Part shown: piece by piece, positions 33,259-50,844 of the stretch
Layout: each line of letters starts with the position of its first letter
Position numbering within the stretch: position 1 is the first letter of the stretch
Source: Medicago truncatula
Taxonomy: Eukaryota; Streptophyta; Magnoliopsida; Fabales; Fabaceae
DNA length: 64,000 nucleotides
Reading direction: 5' to 3'
NCBI RefSeq assembly: GCF_003473485.1
Contig: NC_053045.1
Location: 32,338,494 to 32,402,493 of the forward strand
Program-made: the position numbers and the translations under genes
Notes under the pieces: model-generated
Told to the model about the DNA's origin: nothing
Databases searched by the model: none
The model's input: the letters and a program-made list of their open reading frames with translations, nothing else

Positions 33259-36082
33259 AGAATATATTCCTCAAGCTTCGACGGTATACAAATTACAATT
33301 GGTCACCAATTAAAATCGAGATCTAGGTTATTTATTGAAATAATGTACTATGAAAATGAAGTTATATGCAGGCTGCCGTTTTTTTAGAAATTTGTGAATT
33401 GGGATTTTAATCCCGTAGAATAGAAAGATGGAAAACGTATCAAAAGGGCGTTAAAATTTTTTTGGGATTTTAATTTTAGAGTTTAGAAGAAGATGTAAAT
33501 AAACAATACACATAAATTCATGTAATTTTGAGGTGGATTTTGGTGAATTTATTTTTTTGTTTAAGAAAGGAGATCATGAAGATCAGACGAAGAAGATGAA
33601 TAATCATGTGATTTTAGAGTTTTATGATTTTCAATATAAAAAAATAGCAAAATTATACTATGTGGTTTGCCACATTATCAGATTTTAATAGAAAATGAAA
33701 AAAAGGACCAACTTGTGCAAGATTATAAAGATAAAGGACCAATATGAGAACAAAAATAAAGATAAAAGATCAATCTATTACAATTAAATAAGATAAATAA
33801 CCATTGAAGTAATTTTGTTTTTTTTTTTAATTATGTAATTTCTTTCTTTTTGGATTTTTTTTTCATACGAAGAAGATGAAGATGATGAATGTATGATGAA
33901 GATGTTGAAGAGTGACATGGTGATTTGATAAAAATATGGAAGGGAGATAATATGTATAAATAAAGAAAGATAAAGAAATATGAGAGATGCATGAGTGATA
34001 AAGAGGAGAGAGATTTGGAATTATAAGAAAAATCATGTGTAAAGGGTGTACCACAATAACATAGACACCAAGTAAACCTAACCGTTAAGATCTTGAAATA
34101 AACTTATCCACGGTGGAACATATGAAGCAAGTGATCCATATTATAATTTGTCCTAACATCTGACGTGTCATGGCTTGAAATCTGATTGGTCCATTCAAAC
34201 GACTTCACCGAAGAAGTCATTTACCCGACTTCATCATAGAAGCTCCCTATTAATTAACTTAATGGAGACGCTAATTATATTTGGTGTATTAAATCACGAA
34301 TATGAAAGTTAAAAAGAAAAGGATAAATGTTTGAACAAATTATCCTGAGCTGTCGGGGGAAAGCTAAAATAGTGGTGTTTTTGTATTTCGGTCGGTTTGG
34401 TGTTTCTAAGGATGAAAAAAGGTCATCTAAGGAATCACGCTATCGTTTACACATTGACCAATTGATTAATTAATAATATCAAGTTCCACATTAAAAAAAG
34501 AAAGTTTCAAAATGAGTTTATAAAGATGAACATAATTCCCTTTTGTAAGGAATAGTTAGATCAAGATGATATCATGGTTTATCCCTGTATGGAAAAAGGC
34601 AAACAACATAGCTAGTCTTAATAGATTGTTTGCAATTGACAACTTTGATAAATTATAAATATAATCATCTGTCCAAGTCCAACCTAAACTGTACCATGAT
34701 TCCTAGTTATATAGTTTAGCCGTCCAAAGCATTGAATTTGAAGCTGACTTGGTAGTTATAGTTTGGAGTCAATGTACATACATACATGCAAATGGAAACA
34801 AAGAATAGTACATATGGTTTGAAGCTAGCTGGTAGATTAACACAACTCAGTTGTACCAACCTGTTACATGACACAACAAAGTAGCCATGAATGTTTTCCA
34901 CGTGGAACCACTACCATTAAGCTATCTAGCTGGAGGAGCTACTATAGTCATACAAAGTTGATGCAGCTGATTGCAAATTAGAACAAAGTTGCACTTAGAG
35001 AAATGAGAGAAATCTTCAGCTCAATTCAGCACAAAAGAGAGAAATGCTAAAAATAAAGTCATCTACAAACTCAAAAAAATAATTTACTCACATCAAGTTT
35101 AATTAAGTGAGTAGTTTTAAATTAAATGAGCCCTTGTGGGAAAAAGAACTCAAACTCGATTAATTTTTAACCTTTGGGAGAACCTTAAATTTTTAGAATA
35201 ATTTTCATCGCCCCGGTTATTTTAGATGATTTAAACTTTATTAAGCTTTGAATTGTGAGGATACTATTTGATTTTAAGATATGCGTTGAATTTAACCTAA
35301 AAAAATTGGGGAAAAAAATTTCTAAAACATAAGGCACCGTTGAGGTTGAATTTTGATTGAAAATTCAAGGATTAAATATACGTTTGCTCTTTTATCTTTT
35401 ACCAAAAATGCATTTTGTGTCGTTCATCTTGTTTTTAACATGTTGTAGTCCTTTATCTTTTAAAAAAAATTAATGTTTATCCTTATGTTATGGAAAATGT
35501 TAACGGGTGCTCCCGAGACACTCTTTAAGCACTTTAAATAAAAAGTTTTTAATGAAAAATTGTGTATTAAATGCATTGAAAATTGTGATAATTTACTTTT
35601 AAAAAGAATAATTACTAAATTTTGGTTGTTTAAAGAGTGTCCGAGACACTCGATTTAACAAGACCCTTATTGAAACATTAGAGAAAGTTGGAAACTAACC
35701 AGGTGACTCACAACTTGTCAAACGTGTTGCGGCAATTTAATCTTCTTCAAACGCGTTGCAACAAATCATTTTCTTCAAAAGAATCACATCAAAATCTCCT
35801 TCAAAAACATTTATGTTCTTGTTTTTTGTTTTCAACATTCCTTCCGTAGTTTAAAAAAACGACGTCATTTTTCCTTGTTCTATGTCACATGGGTTTATGT
35901 TAACATCATAACACCTATTAAACTTTCGCTAACTAATATTATATTATGATTTCTAAACTCAAAGACTAAAATGTGATTCATTTTAAAAAGATAAATGAAA
36001 AAATATATATTTAATTCAAAAATCAATATCCATATGATAATAATATAATGCAAAATCACGATCAGACTGTAATTACAACAAA
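33259..36082. other. Intergenic DNA upstream of the first SDR gene
   Basis: Contains the repeat copy at about 34075-34255 (the inverted relative of 26555-26760). There is also a probable inverted-repeat element between about 35365 and 36020, whose ends read TTAAATATACGTTTG and AAATATATATTTAA with CTTTTATCTTTT/AAAAGATAAATGA just inside. The last 100 bp before 36083 should include the SDR promoter and leader, but no distinct motif stands out. Confidence 0.4.
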
Positions 36083-39600
<3,518 letters not shown>

Positions 39601-39944
39601 GAACTGCATCTCAAGCATAGTCCTTGTATTTTATTAATTTTCCTCGTCACCTGCCATTACAAAGGACCGAGGGACTGAGTTCAAATCTAAAGAAATGGTT
39701 ATAAAATGACAATAAGTGTTACCCGTAATGAATAATAATTTCCTATTCTCCATTTTTTTTTTAAATGAAGCTTGGAGGTCCCTAAAAGTCTTGCATAGGC
39801 CTTTGCAAGGTTTCGGCATCCCTTGGAGGTCCATCTATTGTGCTATTGCAATTTCTTTTTGACTATTTTTTCCACTCTATTAATTTCTCGCGCTCTATGC
39901 AGTTCAGATTATATAATCCGAACGACATAAATACCTCATAAAAA

Positions 39945-40055
39945 TCGTGGCTAGAATTCACCTTATAAGATGAATAAGTGGGGTGTCCGGGGTTCAAACC
40001 CCGGCCCCTGCATATAATAATGCATTGACCTACCAACTGAGCTATGCTCACGGGA
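39945..40055 (-). mobile_element. tRNA-derived SINE copy
   Basis: The reverse complement reads CATAGCTCAGTTGGTAGG (A box) and, 40 bp on, GGGGTTTGAACCCCGGACA (B box region), then a tail with TTCATCTTATAAGGTGAATT. The same order of words occurs at 44790-44895 and 58985-59065, so it is a dispersed family and not a tRNA gene. Confidence 0.7.
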
Positions 40056-40526
40056 CTTGAAGGTTTATTTATCCATAAAGTGACAGGCACGTGTAAACTA
40101 AACTTTGAAGTTAAACGCAAAAATAACACGCTCCAATTTAAAATAGGGACGACATTAGAGCACAATGATTTGTTGTTATTCGGCACAATGTATGTTTATG
40201 TTGAAATGGATCAAATAAGTGATAGTGAAATTTTTGAATTTAGTGAAAGTTTATTCTCTCTTTCATTGATACAGTTTTTTATATGTCAAATGTTCAAATA
40301 TGTCAATTATCATGAAAGGAGGAGTATAAGTTAAGTTTTATGTTCTAAAATGTTCGCTTAATGTAATTTATTCATCGTATAAAGGGTCCTGTTTGTTTTA
40401 GATTTTTTAAAAATGGATTTTTTTAAAATTTACTCAAAAATAGTAGAAGTTATTTCAAACTCATTTGATATAAGTTAAAAAATAGATTTTATATTCACTG
40501 TTCCAGTTTTTAAATAGTAAAAATCA

Positions 40527-40647
40527 AATTCACTTGGGTTGTCCAGGTGGTATTGGCTTGGGACTTGGGAGTGTGCTCATCCTGAAGGTCTCAAGTTCGA
40601 TTCTCTCAGAGTCAAATTAGGTAGGCTAATTTAGCTTATTCAAAAAA
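40527..40647 (+). mobile_element. tRNA-derived SINE with perfect 11-bp TSD
   Basis: The head has an A-box-like GTGGTATTGGC and the B-box-like CTCAAGTTCGATTCTC. It ends with a short A run. The identical 11-bp AGTAAAAATCA flanks it at 40516-40526 and 40648-40658. This SINE family differs from the one at 39945-40055. Confidence 0.75.
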
Positions 40648-41201
40648 AGTAAAAATCACATATTTTTTTAAAATGACGTGTAAATGAATTTTACGAAAAT
40701 CTATTTAAAATAGCTTTTTTATAGAGATTTTTTCAAAATTTCAATATAAAAAAAAATACAATAAAATGATGAAATACTTAAAATGACATTTTAAGATAAG
40801 TTATTCAAACGAATTTTTCATTTGAAAATTTCTTTGTTAAAAAAATTATAACAAAAACATATTACAATACAAAAATCTATTTTTTAAAAAAAGCTAGTAC
40901 AATCGACCCAAATATCTTGTTTAAAAATCGATTTCATGTTTCATTGAAGGACAAATTGATTTTGAATAGACAAAATAAAAAATCATATTCTTTGTTAAGG
41001 ATTTCTTTATATTGTTAAAAAAGGGATTTCTTTGTAAGATATTAATGTATTAAAAAAAAAGGGATTTTTTAAGAGTTCAAAGAGTCATACAATAATTTAT
41101 GTCTTTTAGGTTTATTGATGTATTTTTAAGTGGGTTGATTTTGCCATAAAAAAGGGTCACAATCACAATTTATTGTCTACTTACGTTTCGTTATTACGTA
41201 A

Positions 41202-41386
41202 GAGAAATGATATTTGTACAATCAATTTGTGACAATTTTTGTACAACTTTCTCTCTCATACTCACATAATGGTTTTATCCTCTCTCTTCCTTTTTCTCTC
41301 TCCATTGTTTTTGACCAATAAGAAGAGAGAAAATTAAAATTGTCACTAAAGTTGTCATGAAATGGATGTACAAATATCATTGCTCA
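41202..41386 (+). mobile_element. hAT-type MITE, copy 2
   Basis: A 185-bp element with inverted ends AATGATATTTGTAC and GTACAAATATCATT, flanked by TTACGTAA (41194-41201) and TTATGTAA (41387-41394), an 8-bp duplication with one mismatch. The interior (TCTCTCTCATACTCACA, CATTGTTTTTGACCAAT) matches the reverse complement of 9378-9548. Confidence 0.75.
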
Positions 41387-42390
41387 TTATGTAAATACCC
41401 ATTCAAACAATTACTAATGGATGTGCGGAAAATTTTTCGAAGAAAAAAATGTACATCATTTGATTACTATTATAAGCAAATATTATTTTTTCAGATTCAT
41501 TGAATAACTGATGTATTTAGACTATACTACAATCCATATACATGAACTTTTCAATGAATCTTAAAAAGAAATATTTGTTTATATGAGTGACATTAGAGAG
41601 TATTAATGTATTGTCTTAATTACTTGTCAATATTCTTAAAACTTTTGACAACAATAGCAATGCCCTCATCGAGAATGTAAAATAAACAATCAAATGATTA
41701 AATTTCTGCATTAAATGGGCTAACAAATGTTTTAGGGAGAATTATAGTTTGAATACTAGCTATAACAATAATCGATTAAATTTTACTTACTTCTCAATTA
41801 AACTATATATTATTAGAATTCGCTTTCTCTAAGAATCAGAGATTTAAGACCAACAAAAAGAATTTGATGTCAAGTTTATGAGGTCTAAGTAAGATTCCTG
41901 ACTATCATCATCTAACAAATGACGTTGTATATCATCCCCAACAAGGGTATTTGCTCTTCAGTTTTTAGGCAATAAATCATTCAAAATATATAAAATAAAA
42001 AAATAAAATAAAATTGTATAAGGGTCGGTTTCAAATGTTTCCTTTTTATTTTGCAAATAGTCTAATGGTCAAAATTTCATTCTTTAAGGTGAATAGATGA
42101 AATCAAGAGTTCAAATTTCGATTAGTGCGTATTGTGATGTTCATACTAAATGAATTATGTTCACGAGTATGATTCATTACGATTTTTTTGTTGCATTTTT
42201 AGATATTCATATTATGTCACATGATACATTACAAGTTAAACAACATTAACATATACATGCACATTTTCTCTAAAAAAAATAAAAAATATATATACATTTA
42301 TTTCAAATAAAAAAAATTAACATATACATAATTTAATATGGGGAGAGATCAAATAAAAGCAAATAAAACTTTAATTTTGAAGAGTCTCAA

Positions 42391-42711
42391 TACCATATCA
42401 AATGAATTTACTTGGCAACGGCAACCTGATCTTATAGGGGCTATCCAGTGCGTTCAGGTTATGAAATCCTTACTTCTCAGGATCATCATGCGGTGGATGC
42501 TGCCCAGAATCTTATTTGGCATCCTCAGGTTTCGCTGAAGGTGTCGATTTTAGCTTGGCGTTTACTTCGAGACAGGTTGCCGACAAAAATCAACCTTCTC
42601 AATCGGGGCATTATTATTGTTGCGGACATCTTTTGTGCGACAGGGTGTGATCATGTTGAATCTGTCGATCACCTGTTTTTACATTGTAATTTTTTTGGTG
42701 CTATCTGGTAT
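42391..42711 (+). pseudogene. LINE reverse-transcriptase zinc-binding (zf-RVT) fragment
   Basis: The frame from about 42433 encodes the C-terminal zinc-binding domain of plant L1-type LINE proteins. It contains VSLKVSILAWRLLRDRLPTK, a Cys pair in FCATGC, and HLFLHCNFFGAIW with the His and Cys ligands. Upstream the frame shifts (the FTWQRQPDL part is in another frame), so it is broken. The domain stops after the IWY motif, where an LTR-like end starting TGTAACGCC begins at 42712. Confidence 0.8.
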
Positions 42712-44135
42712 TGTAACGCCTTATTTCTATTAAAGCGATAAAACACGCGAATAAAACATTTATTCAAGAAATAGACGCTACGCCTTCACATCCAAAATCA
42801 AACAACATGCATATATAAAATTATTCAACAGTCGCAGCGGATATAAGTCATACATCCGTAAATAAAGTCTCCAAATCCCGACAAATGGATAAAATCTCCA
42901 CAACATAAATAAACCCAGAATAATCAATCTAGAATAATCATACAGACAGACATCCTAGATCAGAGCCTACTCTAAGACTCAGCAGAAAACGATAACGGAG
43001 ATAGCTCCCGCTATCCAAGCAAACTACTTCTGCACCACGTCTACTCATTCATACAAACAGGTAGGCGGTCAAAACAACTGGGGGTTAGCTTCACATCAAT
43101 CATAATCAACATAAATAATTGAAAGAATAAGCATGAATTAAATTTCAATTAATTACACATTGGATAATCCAACTTAAACGACATACATAATTTCACAACA
43201 TCATCAATTTCTGATTCACCGATCACATTCAATCATCAAGCACATGTACACATTGGACACATATAAGAATGTATTATGCGCCTATACATGACACCTAAAT
43301 GCATGTGGTGTCGTCACCAACGAAGGTCGTCGTCACCTTGAGATGCCAACATAACATCCTATGTAAGATTTCACGCACGTCTTACATTATCGCCGAAGTA
43401 AAAGAGTAAGTCTCTTTTACAACATCAAGACTCAACATGACTATGATGCATGGACATACAAGCAAAGACTCGACAATGCAAAATCACCTCATAAATATTC
43501 AACAATATAAAGGATAACCTTTATCTATATTGATCGACTTCAACAACAATTGCATTATCAAGTATTTACGTCCACTCAATCAATCAAGTCATAATTCAAT
43601 TAAGAGTCATCACCACATTGTCATCATAATTATCAACAATCATCAACATCAATTGATATACATACATTAATCAACATCAACTATATATTATATCTCAACA
43701 ACTCCATACACGTTCTTATAATCCAAGTAAAGGAGAAAATACAAAACCTTATGATAAATATCATATTCAACACCTAAAAATCATTAACATATCTTCATTT
43801 AATCATATAAAGCTATTCACGAAAGATTTATAAGGTAATCGGCTTTAAAGAACCATTTTCGACAAAGTACATATCAAGTAGCAAAAATGGCCAAGAATCT
43901 CTATCACCTCTTGGTTGTTCAAGCTTTCTCCCTTCTAACCCTTTTGCTCTTTCTCTTGAACTTTCTCTCTCTACCTCTCTCAAAATTCTTATGAAATGAA
44001 TAAATGATACTAGGTGACCTAATTTTCTCAAAGACTATGGTTTAAATAGGCTCATCACTATTGGGCTTAACCCTTAATGTCTTAATAGGTTCAACTCACT
44101 CATTAATCAATTCAAAATATTTCTACTCACTTAAC
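42712..44135 (-). mobile_element. Probable solo LTR of a Gypsy-type element
   Basis: On the - strand the sequence ends GGCGTTACA, a 3' terminus typical of Tekay/Del-type LTRs, and has a TATA-like TATTTAAACC at about 44039-44050 followed by a long GC-poor leader. The 5 bp before it (GGTAT, 42707-42711) recur at 44136-44140, which would fit a target-site duplication. But the terminus there is not the expected CA on the + strand, so the outer border may lie nearer 44184. No internal gag or pol is present. Confidence 0.5.
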
Positions 44136-45163
44136 GGTATAATAATAGTAACGATCACTTACCGGCTCACAACTAATTATCACACTAATAACTTAGTAAA
44201 ATAATGGTTCTCATTAAATAATAAGTTTGTAATGATAAGTTTGTCTAGCATAATTGTCACTATCTTCTCTCTCCATAATATCTAACGATAAGTTTGTCTA
44301 GAAAATTAGAAATAGTATAACTTAGATGTGTATGACGTCGCTATGATAGAGAAAAAAATAATATAAAAATTAGAAATAATATATACAATTTTGTTTTTTA
44401 GTATATATAATGTTGATGTCAAATTTTGTGACTTAAAGGAAAACATTTTGTTGAGCTAACTATATTTAAATATATTGTAATATATATTTGATATTTTAAA
44501 AAATTAAAAAACATGATACATAAACGTATTATAATATCATTTTTCAAAATTATATATATATAAAGAAATATTTCAAAAAAAAAATTATATATATAAAGAA
44601 AGTACATACTTTACCTTAACACTCCAAAACTAAGGAAAATGATAATAAGAGTTTTTGAAACATTCGTTAAAGTGTTAAAATGAGTAAATTTGTATTAAAA
44701 AGTAATATAATTATTGTTGAGACAAAAATAAAAGCTTATATTTTTAAGATAAGGTTTTTTTTTTTTTGTCAAGTAATCTGGTGTGGCTATAATTCACTTT
44801 TTTCAAAGTAAATAAATGGGGTATCTGAGGTTCGAACTCTGATCCCTACATATAACAATGCGTCCCTACCAACTGAGTTATGCTTACGGAGACTCAAAAC
44901 AAGGTTTCTATTAGTGGATTCTTTGACCGATGCAACCCGTTAGCAAGACCACAAAACTAACATGCAAAACACACACGGCATTAATATTGTAGACGGGGCA
45001 AGGAGGATGCATCTAAAAAAAGTAGTTAGTCAAACAAACAAGATAAAACACATGAAAACTTCTACTTGGTTACGTAGTCTACATTCAAACTCTGAACTTT
45101 CCTCCCATGCATATATAAATCCCTTTAGACCAGAAGGTAGAATCACACCAAATATAAGGAGAA
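44136..45163. other. Intergenic DNA upstream of the second SDR gene
   Basis: AT-rich, with runs of TATATA near 44550-44600 and one SINE copy (listed). The last 80 bp before 45164 carry a purine-rich leader (AAATATAAGGAGAA). A TATA-like CATATATAAATC lies at 45109-45120, about 45 bp upstream of the ATG, and is a plausible core promoter. Confidence 0.45.
44790..44895 (-). mobile_element. tRNA-derived SINE copy
   Basis: The reverse complement holds CATAACTCAGTTGGTAGGGA (A box) and AGAGTTCGAACCTCAGATA (B box), then TTCACTTT-like tail words shared with the copy at 39945-40055. No clear target-site duplication was found. Confidence 0.65.
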
Positions 45164-47546
<2,383 letters not shown>

Positions 47547-50468
47547 GCTAGGCTTGAAAAGCTTATATTTTGAAGCTGATGACACAAAAAAATAATGTTG
47601 ATGGTTATTATTACACGTACACATAAGTCGTGTTTTCATTTTACTTCAATGAGTTTTTCAGAAAAGTTTATAGATAAATGTTCAATTGAGTTAATTATTC
47701 AAACTCACTACTTGTAATCTATGTGGGAGACTAGAGACCAGATCCAAATTTCATGTGGGAGTGTTGCTTACCTGATTTGGAGACATTTCTTCTTTCTAGA
47801 AAAAGATTTGATATGGAGACACTTGAGATACCATATTGAAGTATGTGTATTTGTAAACAGTAATGCTATTGATCGCGAAAGAAAACATGCCGAGAACATC
47901 GCGAATGATTTTGAACCGTTTGATCTAGGCCTTTAATTAAAATACATGGGTGGTTGGAAATAAAATGGTGTAGAAAGATATTAAAATTGTACCATCGGGA
48001 TGTTGTCGTGAAAAGAATTTTCATGATAAGTAGCATTTTCCATTTGTAAAAAGGTGAAGTACTTGTACCAGGTACTAGGTATTCAATACTTGTGTGATAC
48101 TCCAAGTTTCCTCATTGCTTAGTTGCGAGTGAAATTTGAGGTTTAATCGTGTATTGATTTTTTAAATTAATCGTAACTTGTACTCGTGTATCATAGAGTC
48201 TAATTCATTTTTATAAAATCAACTTGTAAAATGTAAAGTATATATCCGTTTTATAAATAGGTATTATCTTTATGATTGATTTTATTCAACAAATATGAGG
48301 TGAGAAATGGACAAATGATTGTTTCTCTGATGATAGATTAAAGGAAGAATCAACCTTCCGATTGCAAGACGATAACAAACTAATGGTAAATAGATGCATA
48401 TAAGAATCTGATGATTTTTGTGGTATTGGTTGTGGTCGTGGATTCTTGCCATCGTTAGTGGTTGATGGCTTGATGGTGAGGATTATTGCATAGGGTGTGC
48501 TACTTTTAGATTCTATTAGTGGTACCATATTTTATCTAAAGATAGGATCTCCATTATTCCAAACAAACCATGAAACCAATATAGGAAATATCAACAACAA
48601 AGAAAACAATTTGGAAAAAAGCTCATGGGAATTTGTACTCTATTAGTTGCATAGTGCTACTTTGCGGATTACTTGTACAAAAGCTCTCTTTATTTTTTAG
48701 GTAAGCAGTTGATGAAATTTGGAATGATATATCTCTATTACTATCTTCTCTGATCAAACCAATTTGGGAAAAGAATTATTGTTTACATTTAACAAGAAGT
48801 TAAGAAGTTTAAAATATAAATTTTGTATTGAAATTTGTACATTTAATATTAAATCTAAAACTTTTGAGTAAAATAATTGTTGTTTTTAAAGAAAAAATGC
48901 TTACTATTAATTGTTTTAACATGTGTAATGTTGCACATGTTAGACAAACTATAATAAGACAATCTATCAATTTTCTACTATTGATACAGTTATTTGCTTT
49001 TTCCTAACGGTAGCCTTAATTATTTAATATTTCATTTTATATATTTATTTCTATGTAAGTAATAACTACGTATAATATTGATAAAACAATAGATTCTGAT
49101 CTCTAAGAAACATAGTTTCACAAATTGGTCAGCATATTATAAATGGTGAATCCTAACTTAGGGAAGAAGAAAATCACTAAAGTGATCTTAGATGAATATT
49201 TCATTATGCTATCGATTAGAGATAGCTAGTAAAAGATCATCTCACAATAAGGATAAGTTAAATTGAGACGTGGGAATCTTGATTCGGTCTTACAACCCAT
49301 CTCAATCCAATTATAATGGTTCAGGTTTGATCTGGTAAAATAAATTAGAGAAGTGACAATGACGCAACTTAAGCTTGGATCGTGTCTTGGTTACCCTCCC
49401 AAATTTCATTTGAGGATAAATGATTTTTTAATATTATTTTACATACTCACTCAGACTCATCTCTCTGGCACACGACTCTCTCACCTCCTCACTACTCACT
49501 TTCTATTTTGAAGATCACCTAGGATTGATTTCATGCACGGTTGCTCCTCACCTTCTGATACTCAACCTCACACTATCTCAAATAATTGTTATATTTTAAA
49601 TGTGATTGTACTATTTAATGTATGCACCATTTATTTTGATAATATATGATGTAAATCGTTTTTTCAAAAGGAATATATGATGTAAATCGTAAATTAGTTT
49701 ATAACACAATATTCCCACTATTTTAAATTTTGATGATCTTAATTTGATACTCATACACACCGAAAATTAGCGATTACGTTAAACACTAATCAATCTCATC
49801 CATTGAACTTAAATCAACAAACAAACCGATGTAATCAATTTTTTCTATTTTTTAATAAAAAAACTGAGTTAATTTTTAATTTAAACCGTTGGATCTCCAA
49901 ATAATGCCGAAGATAATTTCAGTTAATAATACCCCTATACGTTTATCCTTTGTTTTTTTTTTTCTTTCTGAAAGAATCCCTATACGTTTATATATTAATA
50001 CATGGAATCCGGATCATGTTAGTTAAACCTGAAAATTGTTGTACCAGAAAAACTAGAAGCTCTTTTATTCTTCCCCTAATTTCTGACGGAAATCGATATA
50101 TTATTTTTTTTTGTCTCAAATCGGATTCCATTTCCAGAGAAAGGGTCTCTGCAAACCCATATAAGAACACAAACATATTTCTTTCCAAAAAAAAAACACA
50201 AACATAATTGTCTTTGTCTGTAATTTAGGTGATTGGTGCTAACACTCTGCCGATGTATGTGCAAAAGGACAAAATACGGCGATGCCGAAAAACCAATGTC
50301 TCAATTGCGTCTTCCCCATAATATTCTTTTTTAATTATTTATTATTTATTTTCCACCTTTTCACAACTACATCGTTCCAACTTCATCGATATCAATTCTA
50401 ACCTTCAACCATTCTCAATTCAATTTCTGTCTTCTGGGTTCTACACGTTGTATTCTTCTCTTTTGCTG
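47547..50468. other. Intergenic DNA between SDR2 and the metal transporter
   Basis: No gene is supported. Short frames at 47721-47936 and 48286-48528 have no recognisable content. Around 49612-49690 the words ATATATGATGTAAATCGT occur twice. The segment 50340-50468 is pyrimidine-rich and leads into the presumed 5' UTR exon of the transporter. Confidence 0.45.
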
Positions 50469-50842
50469 GTACAATTCTTTATTTTTATTTTTAATTTATG
50501 TTATTAATTCTTAAGTTTGAAATTTGAATCTCTCTATGTTTTTCTTTACTTTACCAACTGTGACAATAAATTAATAAACCTTGGAATTTTATGTTTATTG
50601 TATGTACATTTCTTCAATTTGAATTTGGAGGTATTCAAGTTTGTGCTTAACCTACCTGTATTGACTTAAATGTCTTTTTTGTTGTTTTTAGTTTATGTTA
50701 ATTTAACACACCTTGTTTTACTTTGAATTGAAATTTTCAAATGTGCACAATTCACCAAACCTTTGATTGTGTCTCCATCTGATACATAATTTTAAATGTT
50801 CCTAGGAGATGACTTTTCTGAATGGTTTATTTGTTTTTATAG
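50469..50842 (+). other. Probable 5' UTR intron of the metal transporter gene
   Basis: A donor GTACAATTC at 50469 and an acceptor TTTTTATAG ending at 50842 would join a pyrimidine-rich leader exon to the exon that starts two bases before the ATG. The in-frame ATG at 50809 lies inside this intron and is therefore not used if splicing is as inferred. Plant CDF genes often carry such a leader intron. Confidence 0.6.
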
Positions 50843-50844
50843 GC

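Larger units (their letters stand above)
39601..42390. other. Intergenic DNA with SINEs and a MITE
   Basis: Besides the two SINEs (39945-40055 and 40527-40647) and the MITE (41202-41386) listed separately, a tRNA-like fragment with AGTCTAATGGTC and GAGTTCAAATTTCG lies at about 42058-42125. A short MITE-like end with AAGGAGGAGTA is at about 40316. No coding gene is seen. Confidence 0.45.

Noticed and set aside
39945-40055. tRNA gene candidate on the - strand
   Set aside because: It is repeated with divergence at 44.8 and 59.0 kb and has a non-tRNA tail, so it is a SINE.
42707-44140. Firm 5-bp target-site duplication GGTAT for the LTR
   Set aside because: The right copy is not preceded by the expected CA terminus and a pentamer can match by chance, so it is used only as a tentative border.
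50809-50844. Upstream in-frame ATG of the metal transporter
   Set aside because: A good acceptor (TTTTTATAG) lies between it and the ATG at 50845, so it is probably within a leader intron.
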